Below are positions 1-9,369 of a stretch of 64,000 nucleotides of DNA, piece by piece. Origin of the DNA: Micromussa lordhowensis (Eukaryota; Cnidaria; Anthozoa; Scleractinia; Lobophylliidae); contig OZ026596.1 in the NCBI GenBank assembly GCA_964020085.1, positions 46,164,603-46,228,602 of the forward strand, written 5' to 3'. Position numbers and translations under genes: made by a program. Under the pieces are notes generated by a model. It worked only from the letters and a program-made list of their open reading frames with translations. It ran no database searches and was not told the origin of the DNA. Position 1 is the first letter of the stretch, and each line of letters begins with the position of its first letter.

Positions 1-2820
1 TCTACCTTCATTACTATCAGAAAAATACAAATCTTTTATTAAAGAAATCTTTGAATCATTACTTAATATATATTTTACTATTAATTCTACTAAATTTTTA
101 TTTTCATTAATAGTAGGATTTTCTTTTGCAATTTCACTATTTACTTTTGCAATTTCACCATCAACATATTTTACAACATTATCTTCTGTTTCATTTAGTT
201 GTTTCACATTAACAGCATCACTGTTTTCATTTCCATCATTTAATCCTTTTATTTGATAATTAGACATATCTATAGGTGCTTCAAAATAGACGATTTTGTT
301 TCTGATGGTATAGAATCTATCCCAAATTCGCGAGTCAACGTCATTCTGATGACCACTTACGCCATAAACAACTACAAAGATGTTTGTTTCTGCATCATAA
401 GTCGCACCACTCTTATACTTTAAAGTTAAATCAATATCTAAATCAATAATCCCAACGTTTCCATATTTATGAAAATTGATAATTGTTCTACTGTGATCGG
501 AAAAAGTATTTGTATTATTACGTGAAACATTTAATGTTTCGGATACTGAGTCGACAACCACTTCATCTCGATTCACTTTATTACCAAAATACATTTCAAA
601 AGCTAATGTATACTCACCTAAGTTTAACGATTTTAAATCAATTGTTAATCGAGTGCTATAATAACCGATAGCAGAGTCATACTTAATTTTAAATTGATAA
701 GTAGATTTGTTGATATTATAGTAATCTTTGTCGACTTTTCTTACTTTGACAATATCATCATCATCTTCCTTAAACAAATCATCATCCATAACAAAAGAGA
801 ATTCATTCTCTTGTCGGTTTGCTTTAATATTCAGTTCTTCAGATTCACTCACTTTATCTGTAATCAAAGTATTAATTACAGCGTTATTATCACTAATTGT
901 CCTATTAACATAGTTAACAGTGGAAGCGTGAAAGCTATCTGATGACTTTGGATCTTTCAAGCGGATAATGCTATGATTAGCCATATCAATGGAGTCTTCC
1001 ATCGGATCAGGATTTTTTCTATTAAGCGCTGCTGCAGAGACATCATTTATTTCTCTTTTTAATTGAGCTCTCTGCCCATGAAAATATCCAAAGTTGATAA
1101 CATCATTAGCTTGTGCATTTTGAGCAGCTTGACTTGAATCATCTTCAACAAAAGGTTTAATATTTATAATTGCATTACCACCCATTTGGAGACTACCAGT
1201 CATTGATCTGGAACCATTTAAAGGTAAATTCAAATTATCTCCATTGTCAACATAAGTTTTATTGGCAGCATCATCACCACTCAAAGGATTTGGTAAACCA
1301 TAAAGATAACTATTATTCATATTAATGGGACTATTACCATCAGCTACCATTGTTAATCGCCCACAATTCACAATGAGATTGTCGTTCATGTTGAGATCAC
1401 CTGTCATTGCACGCGACCCATCTAATTTTAATACATCTTTAGGTAGCTTACTTATTTCTGCTTCGACAAATGCCTTGGAGACTAAATCATTAGTATCAAA
1501 AGTATTTACACCATATGGCTCAGTATTTTTTATCCGTTTACCTTTTAAGTCATAGTCATCACCTTTTAATTTTAAAAAGTTTTCATTGACATAAAGTTTA
1601 TTAACAGCCATTTTAGAATCTTTTAAAGCATTAGGGTAATCAGTGATTGGAACATCATCTTGCGTAACTAAATCTGTTATTTTATTGTCATTCATGTTGA
1701 GATTTCCAGTCATAGAGCGTGAACCATCTTATTTGAGAATATGACTTAAATCAATCTTAGTAATCTCATCATCAACATAAGTTTTGTCTGCTTTTCGAGA
1801 AGATAAATCATTAATAGCAATATCTTGTTTAGCGTCTCTATCGTCAACATACTCTTTATTAGCTGCATCTTTGAGGTTAGTTGGATCAGCAATATTGACT
1901 ATCTTTTCATTATTCATATTGATTGGTTCAAAATTTAATATTGTTCCTGAAAAATCAGTACTTTTAACATTAAATAATCTATGATCAAAACTAGTCCTTT
2001 GTGTTCCTTTGACACATCTACTAAAAAATAGAAATTTAAAATTAGAGTTACTGGAACCATAATATCGAAATTGTAAACTAATGTTCACATCTCTTTTAGA
2101 ACTATTAAATATTATGTAAGCTTTTGCGTAATTGCTAAACCAATCATGACTAAAATCAATTATGTTTGCATTACCCGTGACATTTGTAAATAATAGCCTA
2201 TCTGAATCACCATCTGTAACTATATTTGTTCCATCATATCCAAATATTTCAAAAACGATAGAATAATTAGGATCTATTTCTAAATTGTTCACTAGTTGAA
2301 CAGTAGAATAAGCATAACCAGATTGCGTCCCTTCTCGAGGTGCTTCTAATAGTTCAAAATGATCAGTATGCCCAGGAATAGAAACGTCCCCTTTAGTTAA
2401 TTCTGCTTTATCACCAAAATCTTTATAAAAAGTAAAACTAGGTTGCAAATGATAATTTGTCCTATGATCTGTTGTCATCTCCTTTAATTGTTTTAGAGGT
2501 ACAGCATCATTATCATCCGTAGCATCTTCTAAATCACTAATCTTATGATTATTCATATTTAAATGTCCAGTCATTGAAGTTGTTCCATCTCTTTTCAGAT
2601 AAGGTGACAAATCAATAGCTGGTAGGTTATTATCAACATACTCCTTTGTAGCTGCATCATTTTTATCGATAGGAAGGGCTACTTCAGTTAATCGCTTACT
2701 ATCAATGTCAAAATTACCATCATCAGTTAGACTAAATCCAATTCCAGGTAAACCAGGATCACCTTTTTCACCTTTACCAGTTGCTGATGGTGATTCAAGT
2801 TGTCCATTAGTAACACCCAT
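1..2820 (-). CDS. Long collagen/repeat fibre protein, with one in-frame stop; runs off the window
   Basis: The ATG at 2820 follows a TATATTATAT block. Residues 1-363 contain a short collagen-like stretch (GEKGDPGLPG, about residues 17-26), then repeats of a fibre motif built as LKxDGxxSMTGxLNMNxxxI followed about 30 residues later by DAAxKxYVD, and a probable beta domain around residues 145-290. A TAA at 1729-1731 ends this ORF exactly inside a repeat, at the variable position before DG. The same frame then stays open for all 576 codons down to position 1, with at least two more copies of the motif, so the gene is one protein of more than 939 residues broken by a single stop. The repeat type is known from phage tail fibres and cnidarian Polintons. 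A role as virion attachment fibre is inferred. A paralogue lies at 57,644-58,372. Confidence 0.8.
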
Positions 2821-2835
2821 ATATAATATACTAAA

Positions 2836-3054
2836 TTAAATTTCTTCTTCTCGATCTCTTAAGTAATCAGAACGTAACATTTTCAGATCTTGAATTAATA
2901 ATAATATTTCATCCGAAATAGATTCGTTGTATTTTCTTTCAATCATTTTTAAACATTCTAGTTTACTAGTAAGATTCTCTAATGAAAAATTTATGTTATT
3001 AAACTCATTATATATTTCTTTTGTTAATCTTCTCGTCGAACGATTTCTATCCAT
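2836..3054 (-). CDS. Small charged helical protein, unknown function
   Basis: A 72-residue ORF that I do not recognise. It is rich in charged residues and leucine with heptad-like spacing in the middle, so a coiled coil is plausible, and it ends in the acidic run REEEI. It is tightly packed: its ATG starts 3 bp after the ATPase stop, and its stop lies 15 bp before the fibre ATG. The ATG follows a TATAATATAT block that also contains the ATPase stop codon. That promoter-like block, shared with the other element genes, is the main reason to accept it as a gene. Confidence 0.6.
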   Translation of the reverse strand: MDRNRSTRRLTKEIYNEFNNINFSLENLTSKLECLKMIERKYNESISDEILLLIQDLKMLRSDYLRDREEEI

Positions 3055-3057
3055 ATA

Positions 3058-3693
3058 TTATATATTTTCATTGAAATTTTTTCTGATTGTCTTTTTTGTC
3101 TTATCAATGTACGCAAAACTATAAGGCTCACTAGTCGCACTCTCGAATCGCTTCTTAGGTACATTGACTTCACTGCACATTCTCGCTTTCTCTGCATTAC
3201 TTGGAGAGCCAAAAATACAAAAATGAGAGCAATTCAACCTGATGTCTTTAGGAGTAAGATAATAAGATTGACTTAAATAGATTACACTACAATTTTTATG
3301 ACGACCACCAATAAAATATTCAATGAGAGGTTTTTGGTTTCGTTCACAAAGGAAGTCATCAAAGATGACTATTTTTTGGTTATCATTATCTAGGCTTTCG
3401 AGAGGAATGACATCACCATTACTCTCTTCTATGACATCATAACCAACCTCTTCCGAAATGGGTCGAAATGTTTCTAATAGTTGTCTGTACTTCGGTTGCT
3501 CGAGATTTTTAGAAAACAAGCAAATCTTATCATAGTAGAGTAGATTATAAAGCATATGCATGAGAACGTTAGTTTTACCACAACCGCTTGGTCCACAAAT
3601 TAACATTCGAAAAGTGTCTGAAGGCATAAAAGACTTCAGACTTCGGAAATTGCTCTCATTATTAGAAGCTGAATCATAATTAGGAATTTTCAT
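3058..3693 (-). CDS. A32-like genome packaging ATPase (FtsK/HerA superfamily)
   Basis: A 211-residue P-loop ATPase expected to pump the element genome into its capsid. Walker A is GPSGCGKTN (residues 34-42). Walker B is IVIFDD (about 108-113), followed by a conserved QSYYL segment near residue 145 where the sensor region of A32-type ATPases lies. Length matches Polinton, virophage and poxvirus A32 homologues. It is transcribed leftwards, divergent from the gene at 3786, and heads a compact leftward group with the 72-residue protein and the fibre. The ATG follows TTATATAG. No lesion is seen. Confidence 0.92.
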   Translation of the reverse strand: MKIPNYDSASNNESNFRSLKSFMPSDTFRMLICGPSGCGKTNVLMHMLYNLLYYDKICLFSKNLEQPKYRQLLETFRPISEEVGYDVIEESNGDVIPLESLDNDNQKIVIFDDFLCERNQKPLIEYFIGGRHKNCSVIYLSQSYYLTPKDIRLNCSHFCIFGSPSNAEKARMCSEVNVPKKRFESATSEPYSFAYIDKTKKTIRKNFNENI

Positions 3694-3785
3694 CTATATA
3701 ATTAATATTTTTTTAATATTTTTTTAATATTTTTTTAATAAATGACTAATATTATACCACATAATATTAAAAATATAAATATTAT
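3694..3785. promoter_or_regulatory. Divergent promoter region between ATPase and acidic PPxY gene
   Basis: This 92-bp gap is almost pure A/T. It holds three tandem copies of a TTAATATTTTTT-like unit (about 3710-3740) and ends at both sides in TATA-rich blocks that touch the two start codons (TTATATAG before the leftward ATG, AAATATTAT before the rightward ATG). The function is inferred from position and from the same blocks at other genes of the element. Confidence 0.55.
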
Positions 3786-4829
3786 ATGAGTCTCTCAAAT
3801 TGGAAACGATTAGCTCAGAAACGGACTGAGACTGGAAGGATGAAGAATCAGCTATATGATGAGATCACTGAAGAGAAGATAAAGAGTAAGACTTCTGACC
3901 AGCGGATAACAAAATCATTTAGACTAGATGAAATCATAGATGGGTTAAAGACACAAAAGCCTAAGAATAGACCACAAATGAGAATACGTCCCGGCCCAGC
4001 AGGTAAACCAGATGAAATTGATTATGCACCTGAAGTAGATCCATATGAAGATATGGATGTAGAAGGATTATTAGATCTCCAAGATTACGTAGCGCCCCAG
4101 GCAGAAAAACAAATAATACCTAAAGGCGCGCCACCAAAATATGAAATGGATCCTAGTTTTTGGAATCTAGGAGAAGATGAATCTTTACCACCAGAATATT
4201 CTTTTGTGGAAGAAGGACCTTTAGCAATTGAACCACCACCTGATGATGATGAAGATTTAGATAGAGGAGATATTAATAGGATTTTAGATCAAACAGGCCT
4301 TCCTAACTATGATGATGTTGAAATGAGATTATCCCAACCAGAAATGACACCAGTTAAACGTAGTAAATATCTCGAGAGTAACATAAAACGAGCAAATTCT
4401 GAAATAAGCAGTATTACAAGTACATTTAAAACAAATACAAGTAAAAGACTAAATCAAGCTATAAAAAATAATGCTCCTAGAGATGAAATAGAAAAGCTAA
4501 AGCGAGAAAAGGATATGGCTCATAAATTTGCGAATACAAGACTAAAACCTATTCAAGAATATAGAGACTATCTAAAAGTACAGAAAAAGAAAAGTACAAA
4601 GGGAAGTGGGGTCAGGGGAGGTCTTAAAAGAGGCAGTGGAGTCTATTTCTATAATGATGCTCAAGAATTACTAAAGAAATTAACACTAATTATTGGTGAA
4701 ATGGAAGCAGGCAATACAAGTGTCAAGATGAGAAATATGGGTCAAACTATCTTAGACACTCTATTACGAACAAAATCAATCAATAAGTCGCAATATCAAA
4801 AGTTAGTCAAAAAATATTTTGCTATTTAG
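3786..4829 (+). CDS. Acidic structural-type protein with two PPxY motifs
   Basis: A 347-residue ORF with no certain family. The first third is basic. The middle (about 75-190) is acidic and proline-rich with PPKY and PPEY motifs at about 117 and 137. A helical, Lys/Arg-rich stretch follows, then a glycine-rich linker (GSGVRGGLKRGSG) and a hydrophobic helical C-terminus. PPxY binds WW-domain ubiquitin ligases in retroviral Gag and in adenovirus protein VI, so a role in virion entry or assembly is possible, but this is inference. Its position next to the minor capsid gene fits the virion block. The ATG directly follows AAATATTAT. Confidence 0.6.
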   Translation: MSLSNWKRLAQKRTETGRMKNQLYDEITEEKIKSKTSDQRITKSFRLDEIIDGLKTQKPKNRPQMRIRPGPAGKPDEIDYAPEVDPYEDMDVEGLLDLQDYVAPQAEKQIIPKGAPPKYEMDPSFWNLGEDESLPPEYSFVEEGPLAIEPPPDDDEDLDRGDINRILDQTGLPNYDDVEMRLSQPEMTPVKRSKYLESNIKRANSEISSITSTFKTNTSKRLNQAIKNNAPRDEIEKLKREKDMAHKFANTRLKPIQEYRDYLKVQKKKSTKGSGVRGGLKRGSGVYFYNDAQELLKKLTLIIGEMEAGNTSVKMRNMGQTILDTLLRTKSINKSQYQKLVKKYFAI

Positions 4830-4878
4830 CATTATCAAAAAATATTTCAGGGTTAAATTAAATTACTTCCTAATTTAT

Positions 4879-5646
4879 ATGGAGAGAGAAATCTCATTAA
4901 GCAGTTTTTCTGTTAAAGATGAACCTGGTAATCGTCCAGGTGATTTTACTACAAGGTTTTCTAGAACTTTGGACTATGAACACAGTGATGGGATTTGGTA
5001 TATTGGTTTTAATAAAATTATTTCAATGGCTTTTACATGGACAAATATAAATCCCGGTTACGACAATCAAAAGATAGCTTACAGTAAAGACGGTGGGAAA
5101 ACATTTACAGATATTGATTTTCCAAAAGGAGTTTGGGATTACACTGATATTGATAATTACATTAAGGAAAAGACTAAAACAGTTAATGGTGATGGTGATG
5201 AAGAATTTCTAATCTCTTTAACTTTTGATGAACCAACTTTTAGAGTCTTAGTGACTTTAGACGCTAACTATCAGCTTGACCTGCGTAAATCTAATTTTGG
5301 TAAACTAATAGGATTCGATAAGGTGATCTTAAGAGATGAGAGAAACGTTAGCCCCAAAGTACCTAACCTATCAGAAGATACAGATGTCCTAAATATTCAC
5401 TGTGATTTAGTCTCTGATTCATTAGTAGATGGGGTAGAATCAGATATTGTTTTTAGTTTTGGTACAGGAACGCTGAGACCTTCTTACAATTTTACCCTTG
5501 AACCGCGTCGTGTTATATTTAATCCTATCAATAAAACAAGAGTTTCAAGCGTTCGAATCTATGTAACTGATGGTTTAAGAAGACCAGTCTATTTAAATCA
5601 TGCTGACACTGCATTTTCATTAATCTTAAAAAAAGTTCCATTCTAA
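4879..5646 (+). CDS. Minor capsid protein (penton-like, single jelly roll)
   Basis: About 255 residues from the ATG at 4879, which abuts a TAATTTAT block. The frame is open upstream, but the only earlier start is a TTG, so I chose the ATG. The protein is beta-rich with an N-terminal EISLSSF segment and recurring short strands, ending in FSLILKKVPF. Size, composition and position between the ATPase and major capsid genes match the Polinton penton/minor capsid protein, which forms the pentameric vertices. Identification is by family resemblance and synteny, not by a short diagnostic motif. Confidence 0.72.
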   Translation: MEREISLSSFSVKDEPGNRPGDFTTRFSRTLDYEHSDGIWYIGFNKIISMAFTWTNINPGYDNQKIAYSKDGGKTFTDIDFPKGVWDYTDIDNYIKEKTKTVNGDGDEEFLISLTFDEPTFRVLVTLDANYQLDLRKSNFGKLIGFDKVILRDERNVSPKVPNLSEDTDVLNIHCDLVSDSLVDGVESDIVFSFGTGTLRPSYNFTLEPRRVIFNPINKTRVSSVRIYVTDGLRRPVYLNHADTAFSLILKKVPF

Positions 5647-5651
5647 TATAT

Positions 5652-6041
5652 ATGAAGTCAAGAGAGTTCAAAAAGATTTATCACCCAAGAACGGGACGAT
5701 ATGTCTACAAACACCGTGGCAATGGAATTATAGTAGACAATCTTATGAAACCACTAAAACGAGTAGCTAGCGCTTTAACTGGACAGGTTTTAAAACCATT
5801 TGCTAAAAAAGCAATACAAGCTGGTGTATCTCAAGCGGGAGAACGAGTTGGTAAAAAGGCTGCTGATAAAGTTATAGAGCGATCTGGTGAGCTTATCCGA
5901 AAAAGGCTATCCTCAGGATCTAAAAAAGCGACAAAGTCAACAAAGTCAACAAAGTCAAAGCCAGGCAGAGCAAAGCCAAGGACTCCGCTAGGGCAGGATG
6001 AAGTTAATACACCGATTAATAATCTTATAGCGCGATCTTAA
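5652..6041 (+). CDS. Small basic core-like protein
   Basis: A 129-residue, strongly basic protein starting 5 bp after the minor capsid stop; its ATG follows TAATATAT. It has an N-terminal HPRTGRYVYKHRGNG segment, an alanine-rich helical middle (about 35-85) and a low-complexity tail with the repeat KSTKSTKS and several lysines and arginines. Such basic proteins often bind packaged DNA in adenoviruses and Polintons (core protein analogues). I infer a DNA-condensing virion role; no defined family is recognised. Confidence 0.6.
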   Translation: MKSREFKKIYHPRTGRYVYKHRGNGIIVDNLMKPLKRVASALTGQVLKPFAKKAIQAGVSQAGERVGKKAADKVIERSGELIRKRLSSGSKKATKSTKSTKSKPGRAKPRTPLGQDEVNTPINNLIARS

Positions 6042-6070
6042 AGAAAAAAAAATCTGATAAAAAATATATA

Positions 6071-7308
6071 ATGGCATTTAGATCACCAGAGAATGTTCAG
6101 AGAAACGAACTAGTGCAATTTCGTCTTCAAGACGCTATAAGAGCTCCTGCCAATACTCAAGAGCAAAATAAGAAAGGATACAAATTTCATGTTACTGATC
6201 GTGGTATTATGCTTGATTGGTTTAACGCCTTTTTTGAAGTGCGATTCAGATTAGACCTTAAAGCAAATGGTGGAGACAATGCAGACGCCAGAACAACAAT
6301 TATTAATGGATCGCATTCATTAATTAAGCATATGGTAATAAAGAGTGCAGGAAAAATCGTCTACGACACTGATAATCTTCATCTTGTAACTTTTGCAAAA
6401 AATCTTTTAGAATATTCAGATGATTTTGGGCGTAGTACAGCCAAAAATAGCTTATGGTATTTAGATACAGATGCCACTTCAGATGATACAAACACTGGTT
6501 TGGAAAGTAGGCGTTTATTAACAGCTAACAGAGCTCATGTTAATACAAGTATACCATTAAATAGGTATTCTTTTTTCGAAGAATTAGAAGGACGATTGTT
6601 ACCTCCAATGGATCTCCAATTTGAAATAGAACTTACACTGGACGCTGAAGTCTTATATGGGGCAGTTGATACATTGAGATTAGTAATTGATCGTTTTTAT
6701 CTATGGGTACCCAGACTAGAACCAAAAGATGCTCTGATGACTAAATTCATCAGTGAATACCAAAAACCCAGTAAATGGAAATACCTCAAAGAAATGTACC
6801 AAACTTCAGATACTACCAGAAACAGTGGTGATTTCAGAATCTCAGCTAGTATTGATAAAGTAAAGCATGTTTTCCTCTACTTCCAGAGACAAATGATATG
6901 TCAGCAAATCCTTATATTTTTGATACTTTTAAACTTAATGCTGCTAATAATAATAGCCATCTTACTACTTGTCGTCTTGAATATGGTAATGGTGTCTTCT
7001 ATCCAGAACTTGAATATGATACAGAAAGTAAAACAAGAATCTATTATGATTTAATGAATTATTCATGGAAAAAGAATGATTATAATACAGGTACTCAGCT
7101 CAATATCAGTAATTTTTCGAGTCTTTATCCAATGTTATATTTTGATTTGACTTATCAAACAGAACAGGTTAGCCGAGATCCAAAGCAACTTAACATAAGA
7201 TTTCGCCTCTCACAAGCCGCAGCTGCTGATTTTAGAGTGCATGCAATTGTTCTCTATGAAGAAGATGTTGTTGTTGATAAAGTGGGAGATCAATTAGTAA
7301 TAGTTTAG
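6071..7308 (+). CDS. Major capsid protein (double jelly roll), frameshifted
   Basis: The N-terminal two thirds read in one frame from the ATG at 6071 (preceded by AATATATA). They include RNELVQFRLQDAI near the start, VTDRGIMLDWFNAFFEVRF around residues 42-60 and the strand-rich LPPMDLQFEIELTLD region, all typical of Polinton double-jelly-roll capsid proteins. Near 6885-6898 the frame changes, and the rest (starting around NPYIFDTF and ending QLVIV) continues in the -1 frame to 7308. Together the pieces cover about 412 residues. The shift is either decay or an assembly indel; no slippery site explains it well. A tandem hairpin begins in the stop codon. Confidence 0.85.
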
Positions 7309-7359
7309 TAAAGTTCCTTTACATTAGTAAAATATTTTACCTTAGTAAATTATATTTAC
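7308..7359 (+). terminator. Three tandem hairpins after the capsid gene
   Basis: Three perfect inverted repeats follow each other with 18-19 bp spacing: GTAAAG-TTC-CTTTAC (7308-7322, starting at the G of the TAG stop), GTAAAATATTTTAC (7327-7340) and GTAAAT-TAT-ATTTAC (7345-7359), separated by ATTA/CTTA. Similar hairpins follow two other genes. Mimivirus is known to polyadenylate transcripts at 3' hairpins, and I infer a similar 3'-end role here. Confidence 0.6.
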
Positions 7360-7397
7360 ATTAAGCGTCTTAGAAAAAATATTTTAATATAATATAT

Positions 7398-8126
7398 ATG
7401 AGAGTTAAAGAAAGTCAGAACGAAAGAGAGAACAAAGAAGAAATAGTCAATTTTCTAGATCTTGATACATCAAAGATAACTTTTGCAAAACCAAAGCCAA
7501 ACAAGCACAATGGAACACAGATTGTAATATTATACAATGGAAAGCCATTATTTGTTAAATATGAAGGATATACACCCTTTGGATTAAAAGAAAACTATGG
7601 TAAAGACGGTACTTATCAAGGTACTAGCATGCAAATTAGTTGTGATAATGAATATCTAAAAAAAGCAAAAGAATTGGATCAATTCTTCATTGATTATATA
7701 CATTCTTTAAATACCAAAAATAAAAAAATACCAAGAGAAGCTGTATCAGGTTATGATAGACACGGTCAAGGTGGTTCTTGGAAAAGAATCTGTAAAAAAC
7801 CGTATAAAATTGTTGATGAAGAAAGAGTATATCAAGATTACCCATCAAAGATGGATTTTAATCTATTTTTTAGAAACGATATACTAGCTACAAGATTTTT
7901 TACATGGAATGGTGAAAATTTAGGATATGAATCAGTAAAAATTGGCCCAAGAAGCGAAGTTAAATTTATTGCTGCTTGGTTTTCAATTACAACTGGAACT
8001 TTTGGAGCTACTCTAAAACCAAAATTAATGCAAGTATCATATCGAGAACGAGAAGATCTTTTTAATAACTTCATCTTAGATGATGATGATGATGAAGAAG
8101 ATCTGATTAATAACGTCATAGAATAA
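7398..8126 (+). CDS. Probable single-stranded DNA-binding protein, large-DNA-virus type
   Basis: A 242-residue protein. The segment from about residue 26 (KITFAKPKPNK, QIVILYNGKPLFVKYEG, TPFGLKENYG) and the later KLMQVSYRER block resemble the predicted OB-fold DNA-binding proteins of nucleocytoplasmic large DNA viruses and related elements (DUF2738/DUF5871-type, from memory). It ends in a strongly acidic tail (DDDDDEEDL), a common feature of viral and cellular SSBs. A role in protein-primed replication is likely. The ATG follows TAATATAATATAT. A hairpin stands just after the stop. Function is inferred; the resemblance is moderate. Confidence 0.55.
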   Translation: MRVKESQNERENKEEIVNFLDLDTSKITFAKPKPNKHNGTQIVILYNGKPLFVKYEGYTPFGLKENYGKDGTYQGTSMQISCDNEYLKKAKELDQFFIDYIHSLNTKNKKIPREAVSGYDRHGQGGSWKRICKKPYKIVDEERVYQDYPSKMDFNLFFRNDILATRFFTWNGENLGYESVKIGPRSEVKFIAAWFSITTGTFGATLKPKLMQVSYREREDLFNNFILDDDDDEEDLINNVIE

Positions 8127-8164
8127 ATATTATTTAGGAATTTAAAAAAGTCCCTAAATAATAT
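8127..8164 (+). terminator. Perfect 12-bp hairpin between SSB-like and glycine-rich genes
   Basis: ATATTATTTAGG (8127-8138) pairs perfectly with CCTAAATAATAT (8153-8164) around a 14-nt A-rich loop. It starts directly after the TAA at 8124-8126. Its right arm forms part of the TATA block before the next ATG at 8168, so it could serve as 3' end signal and promoter at once. Confidence 0.55.
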
Positions 8165-8167
8165 ATA

Positions 8168-8914
8168 ATGACTGAACTACATCAAATTTCTGTAAAACTT
8201 TCTGAAGGTCAAAAAAGAAAACTATCCAAGGCTTACAGAAACAGAGAAGAAATAAGTTTACGCTTAAGTAAAAATGCGTTAAGTGGTTCTGATCTTCTTA
8301 TGGTGCCAATGAATACTGTTAAGAGACTCGCTAAGGCCAAAACAGCTAATCGAGGAATGGTAATTACTATATCAAAGTATAATATCAGGCGACAAACTGG
8401 TAGTGGGATATTTAGCGCAGTAATGCCATTATTAAAGAATGTAGCACCAACTATCGGTAAAACACTAGGATTGTCTGCTTTAGCAGGGTTAGCTTCTGAA
8501 GGTGCTAGCCAAATAGTTAAGAAAATTAGTGGTGGACAAATGTATCAAGTACCAAATAAAAATCTATATATGTTAGCTCAAATGGGTGATCTACTGACTA
8601 AAGGACAAATAGGAGATTTAGCCCGAGCTCATAAATTAGGAGAAGATCTACTTTTCCGACTTACACAACGACAAGTAGGTAGTGGTATTGGCACGTTACT
8701 AGCTAGTATTGGTATTCCGATGATTATTGATGCATTAAAAGGAGGAAGTATAAAAGGAAGAGGAGGAGTTCGAATGGGGAAATCTGAGGGAGGAGGTAGA
8801 AGAGGAAGAGGAGGTCCTCGTATAGGAATGCCTATGGCTCCACCACCTTTTATTGGAACATGGGGCAGGGGTAGGGTTAGAGGAAAAAAAAAAAAAAGAA
8901 CTAAAAAAGCCTAA
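8168..8914 (+). CDS. Glycine-rich virion protein of cnidarian Polintons, function unknown
   Basis: 248 residues. The N-terminal 75 residues form a compact repeated pattern (KLSEGQKRKLSKAYR, then EISLRLSKNAL) that I recognise as common in cnidarian and fish Polintons next to the protease. A glycine/alanine-rich, partly hydrophobic stretch follows (about 78-115), and a second near 170-195 (GSGIGTLLASIGIP), which could be membrane-active as in adenovirus protein VI. The C-terminus is Gly/Arg/Lys-rich with an A14 run in the DNA (8884-8897). The ATG follows AATATATA. No enzyme motif is seen. Virion location is inferred. Confidence 0.65.
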   Translation: MTELHQISVKLSEGQKRKLSKAYRNREEISLRLSKNALSGSDLLMVPMNTVKRLAKAKTANRGMVITISKYNIRRQTGSGIFSAVMPLLKNVAPTIGKTLGLSALAGLASEGASQIVKKISGGQMYQVPNKNLYMLAQMGDLLTKGQIGDLARAHKLGEDLLFRLTQRQVGSGIGTLLASIGIPMIIDALKGGSIKGRGGVRMGKSEGGGRRGRGGPRIGMPMAPPPFIGTWGRGRVRGKKKKRTKKA

Positions 8915-8933
8915 ATTCCATAAAGATATCCCA

Positions 8934-9368
8934 ATGAGTAATTTTGATCTTTTAGATTGGTGTAAATACTTGAAGATACCTATAGAGAATGTTTTAAGTA
9001 GAGATCAGACTGTACCACATCAGCATAAGTTAGCGCTTTTTATTTATAATTTAGAACCTCATTATATGAGTGGTAGTCATTGGGTTACAACCTATGTTCG
9101 TGATGGTACAATAAATTACTTTGACTCTTTTGGTATGCCACCTTTTCAAGAGTTGGTAAACCATGCAAAAGAGAAAAACTTAAATTTATTACACCAAAAC
9201 CAACAAATACAGAATCTCTATACTACAACCTGTGGCTATTTTTGCTTGTATTTCTTGAATGAAATGCATAAAGGAGTAGATTATTTAGATTTATTGCAAG
9301 TTTTTAGCTTTGACACCGAAGAGAATGAAAAATTCATAGCAAATTACATTAGTAAATTGCTTAGGTAG
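8934..9368 (+). CDS. Adenain-type cysteine protease (virion maturation protease)
   Basis: 144 residues from the ATG at 8934. Catalytic residues can be placed by analogy with adenovirus protease: His49 in GSHW, Asp64 in YFDSFG, a glutamine in the QNQQIQ segment (about 88-93) and Cys100 in TTTCGYFC. It is expected to cleave capsid precursors during maturation. It starts 19 bp after the stop of the preceding gene and is the only early-block gene without a TATATA block at its ATG. The frame is open upstream to 8853 through the A14 run of the preceding gene. The N-terminus MSNFDLLDW matches the usual family start, so I prefer 8934. Confidence 0.9.
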   Translation: MSNFDLLDWCKYLKIPIENVLSRDQTVPHQHKLALFIYNLEPHYMSGSHWVTTYVRDGTINYFDSFGMPPFQELVNHAKEKNLNLLHQNQQIQNLYTTTCGYFCLYFLNEMHKGVDYLDLLQVFSFDTEENEKFIANYISKLLR

Positions 9369-9369
9369 T

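Noticed and set aside
483..1984. Short plus-strand ORFs at the left edge
   Set aside because: They are antisense shadows of the fibre gene, which is open through the region.
4819..4878. Upstream extension of the minor capsid ORF
   Set aside because: The upstream start is TTG and overlaps the preceding gene; the ATG at 4879 has the element's TATA block.
6898..7054. Hydrophobic C-terminus of the first capsid frame read as a membrane segment
   Set aside because: It is out-of-frame translation after the frame break; capsid coding continues in the other frame.
8853..8933. Longer protease start at 8853
   Set aside because: The extra residues translate the A14 run and the end of the preceding gene in another frame; the family N-terminus begins at 8934. 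Kept only as a slippage idea.
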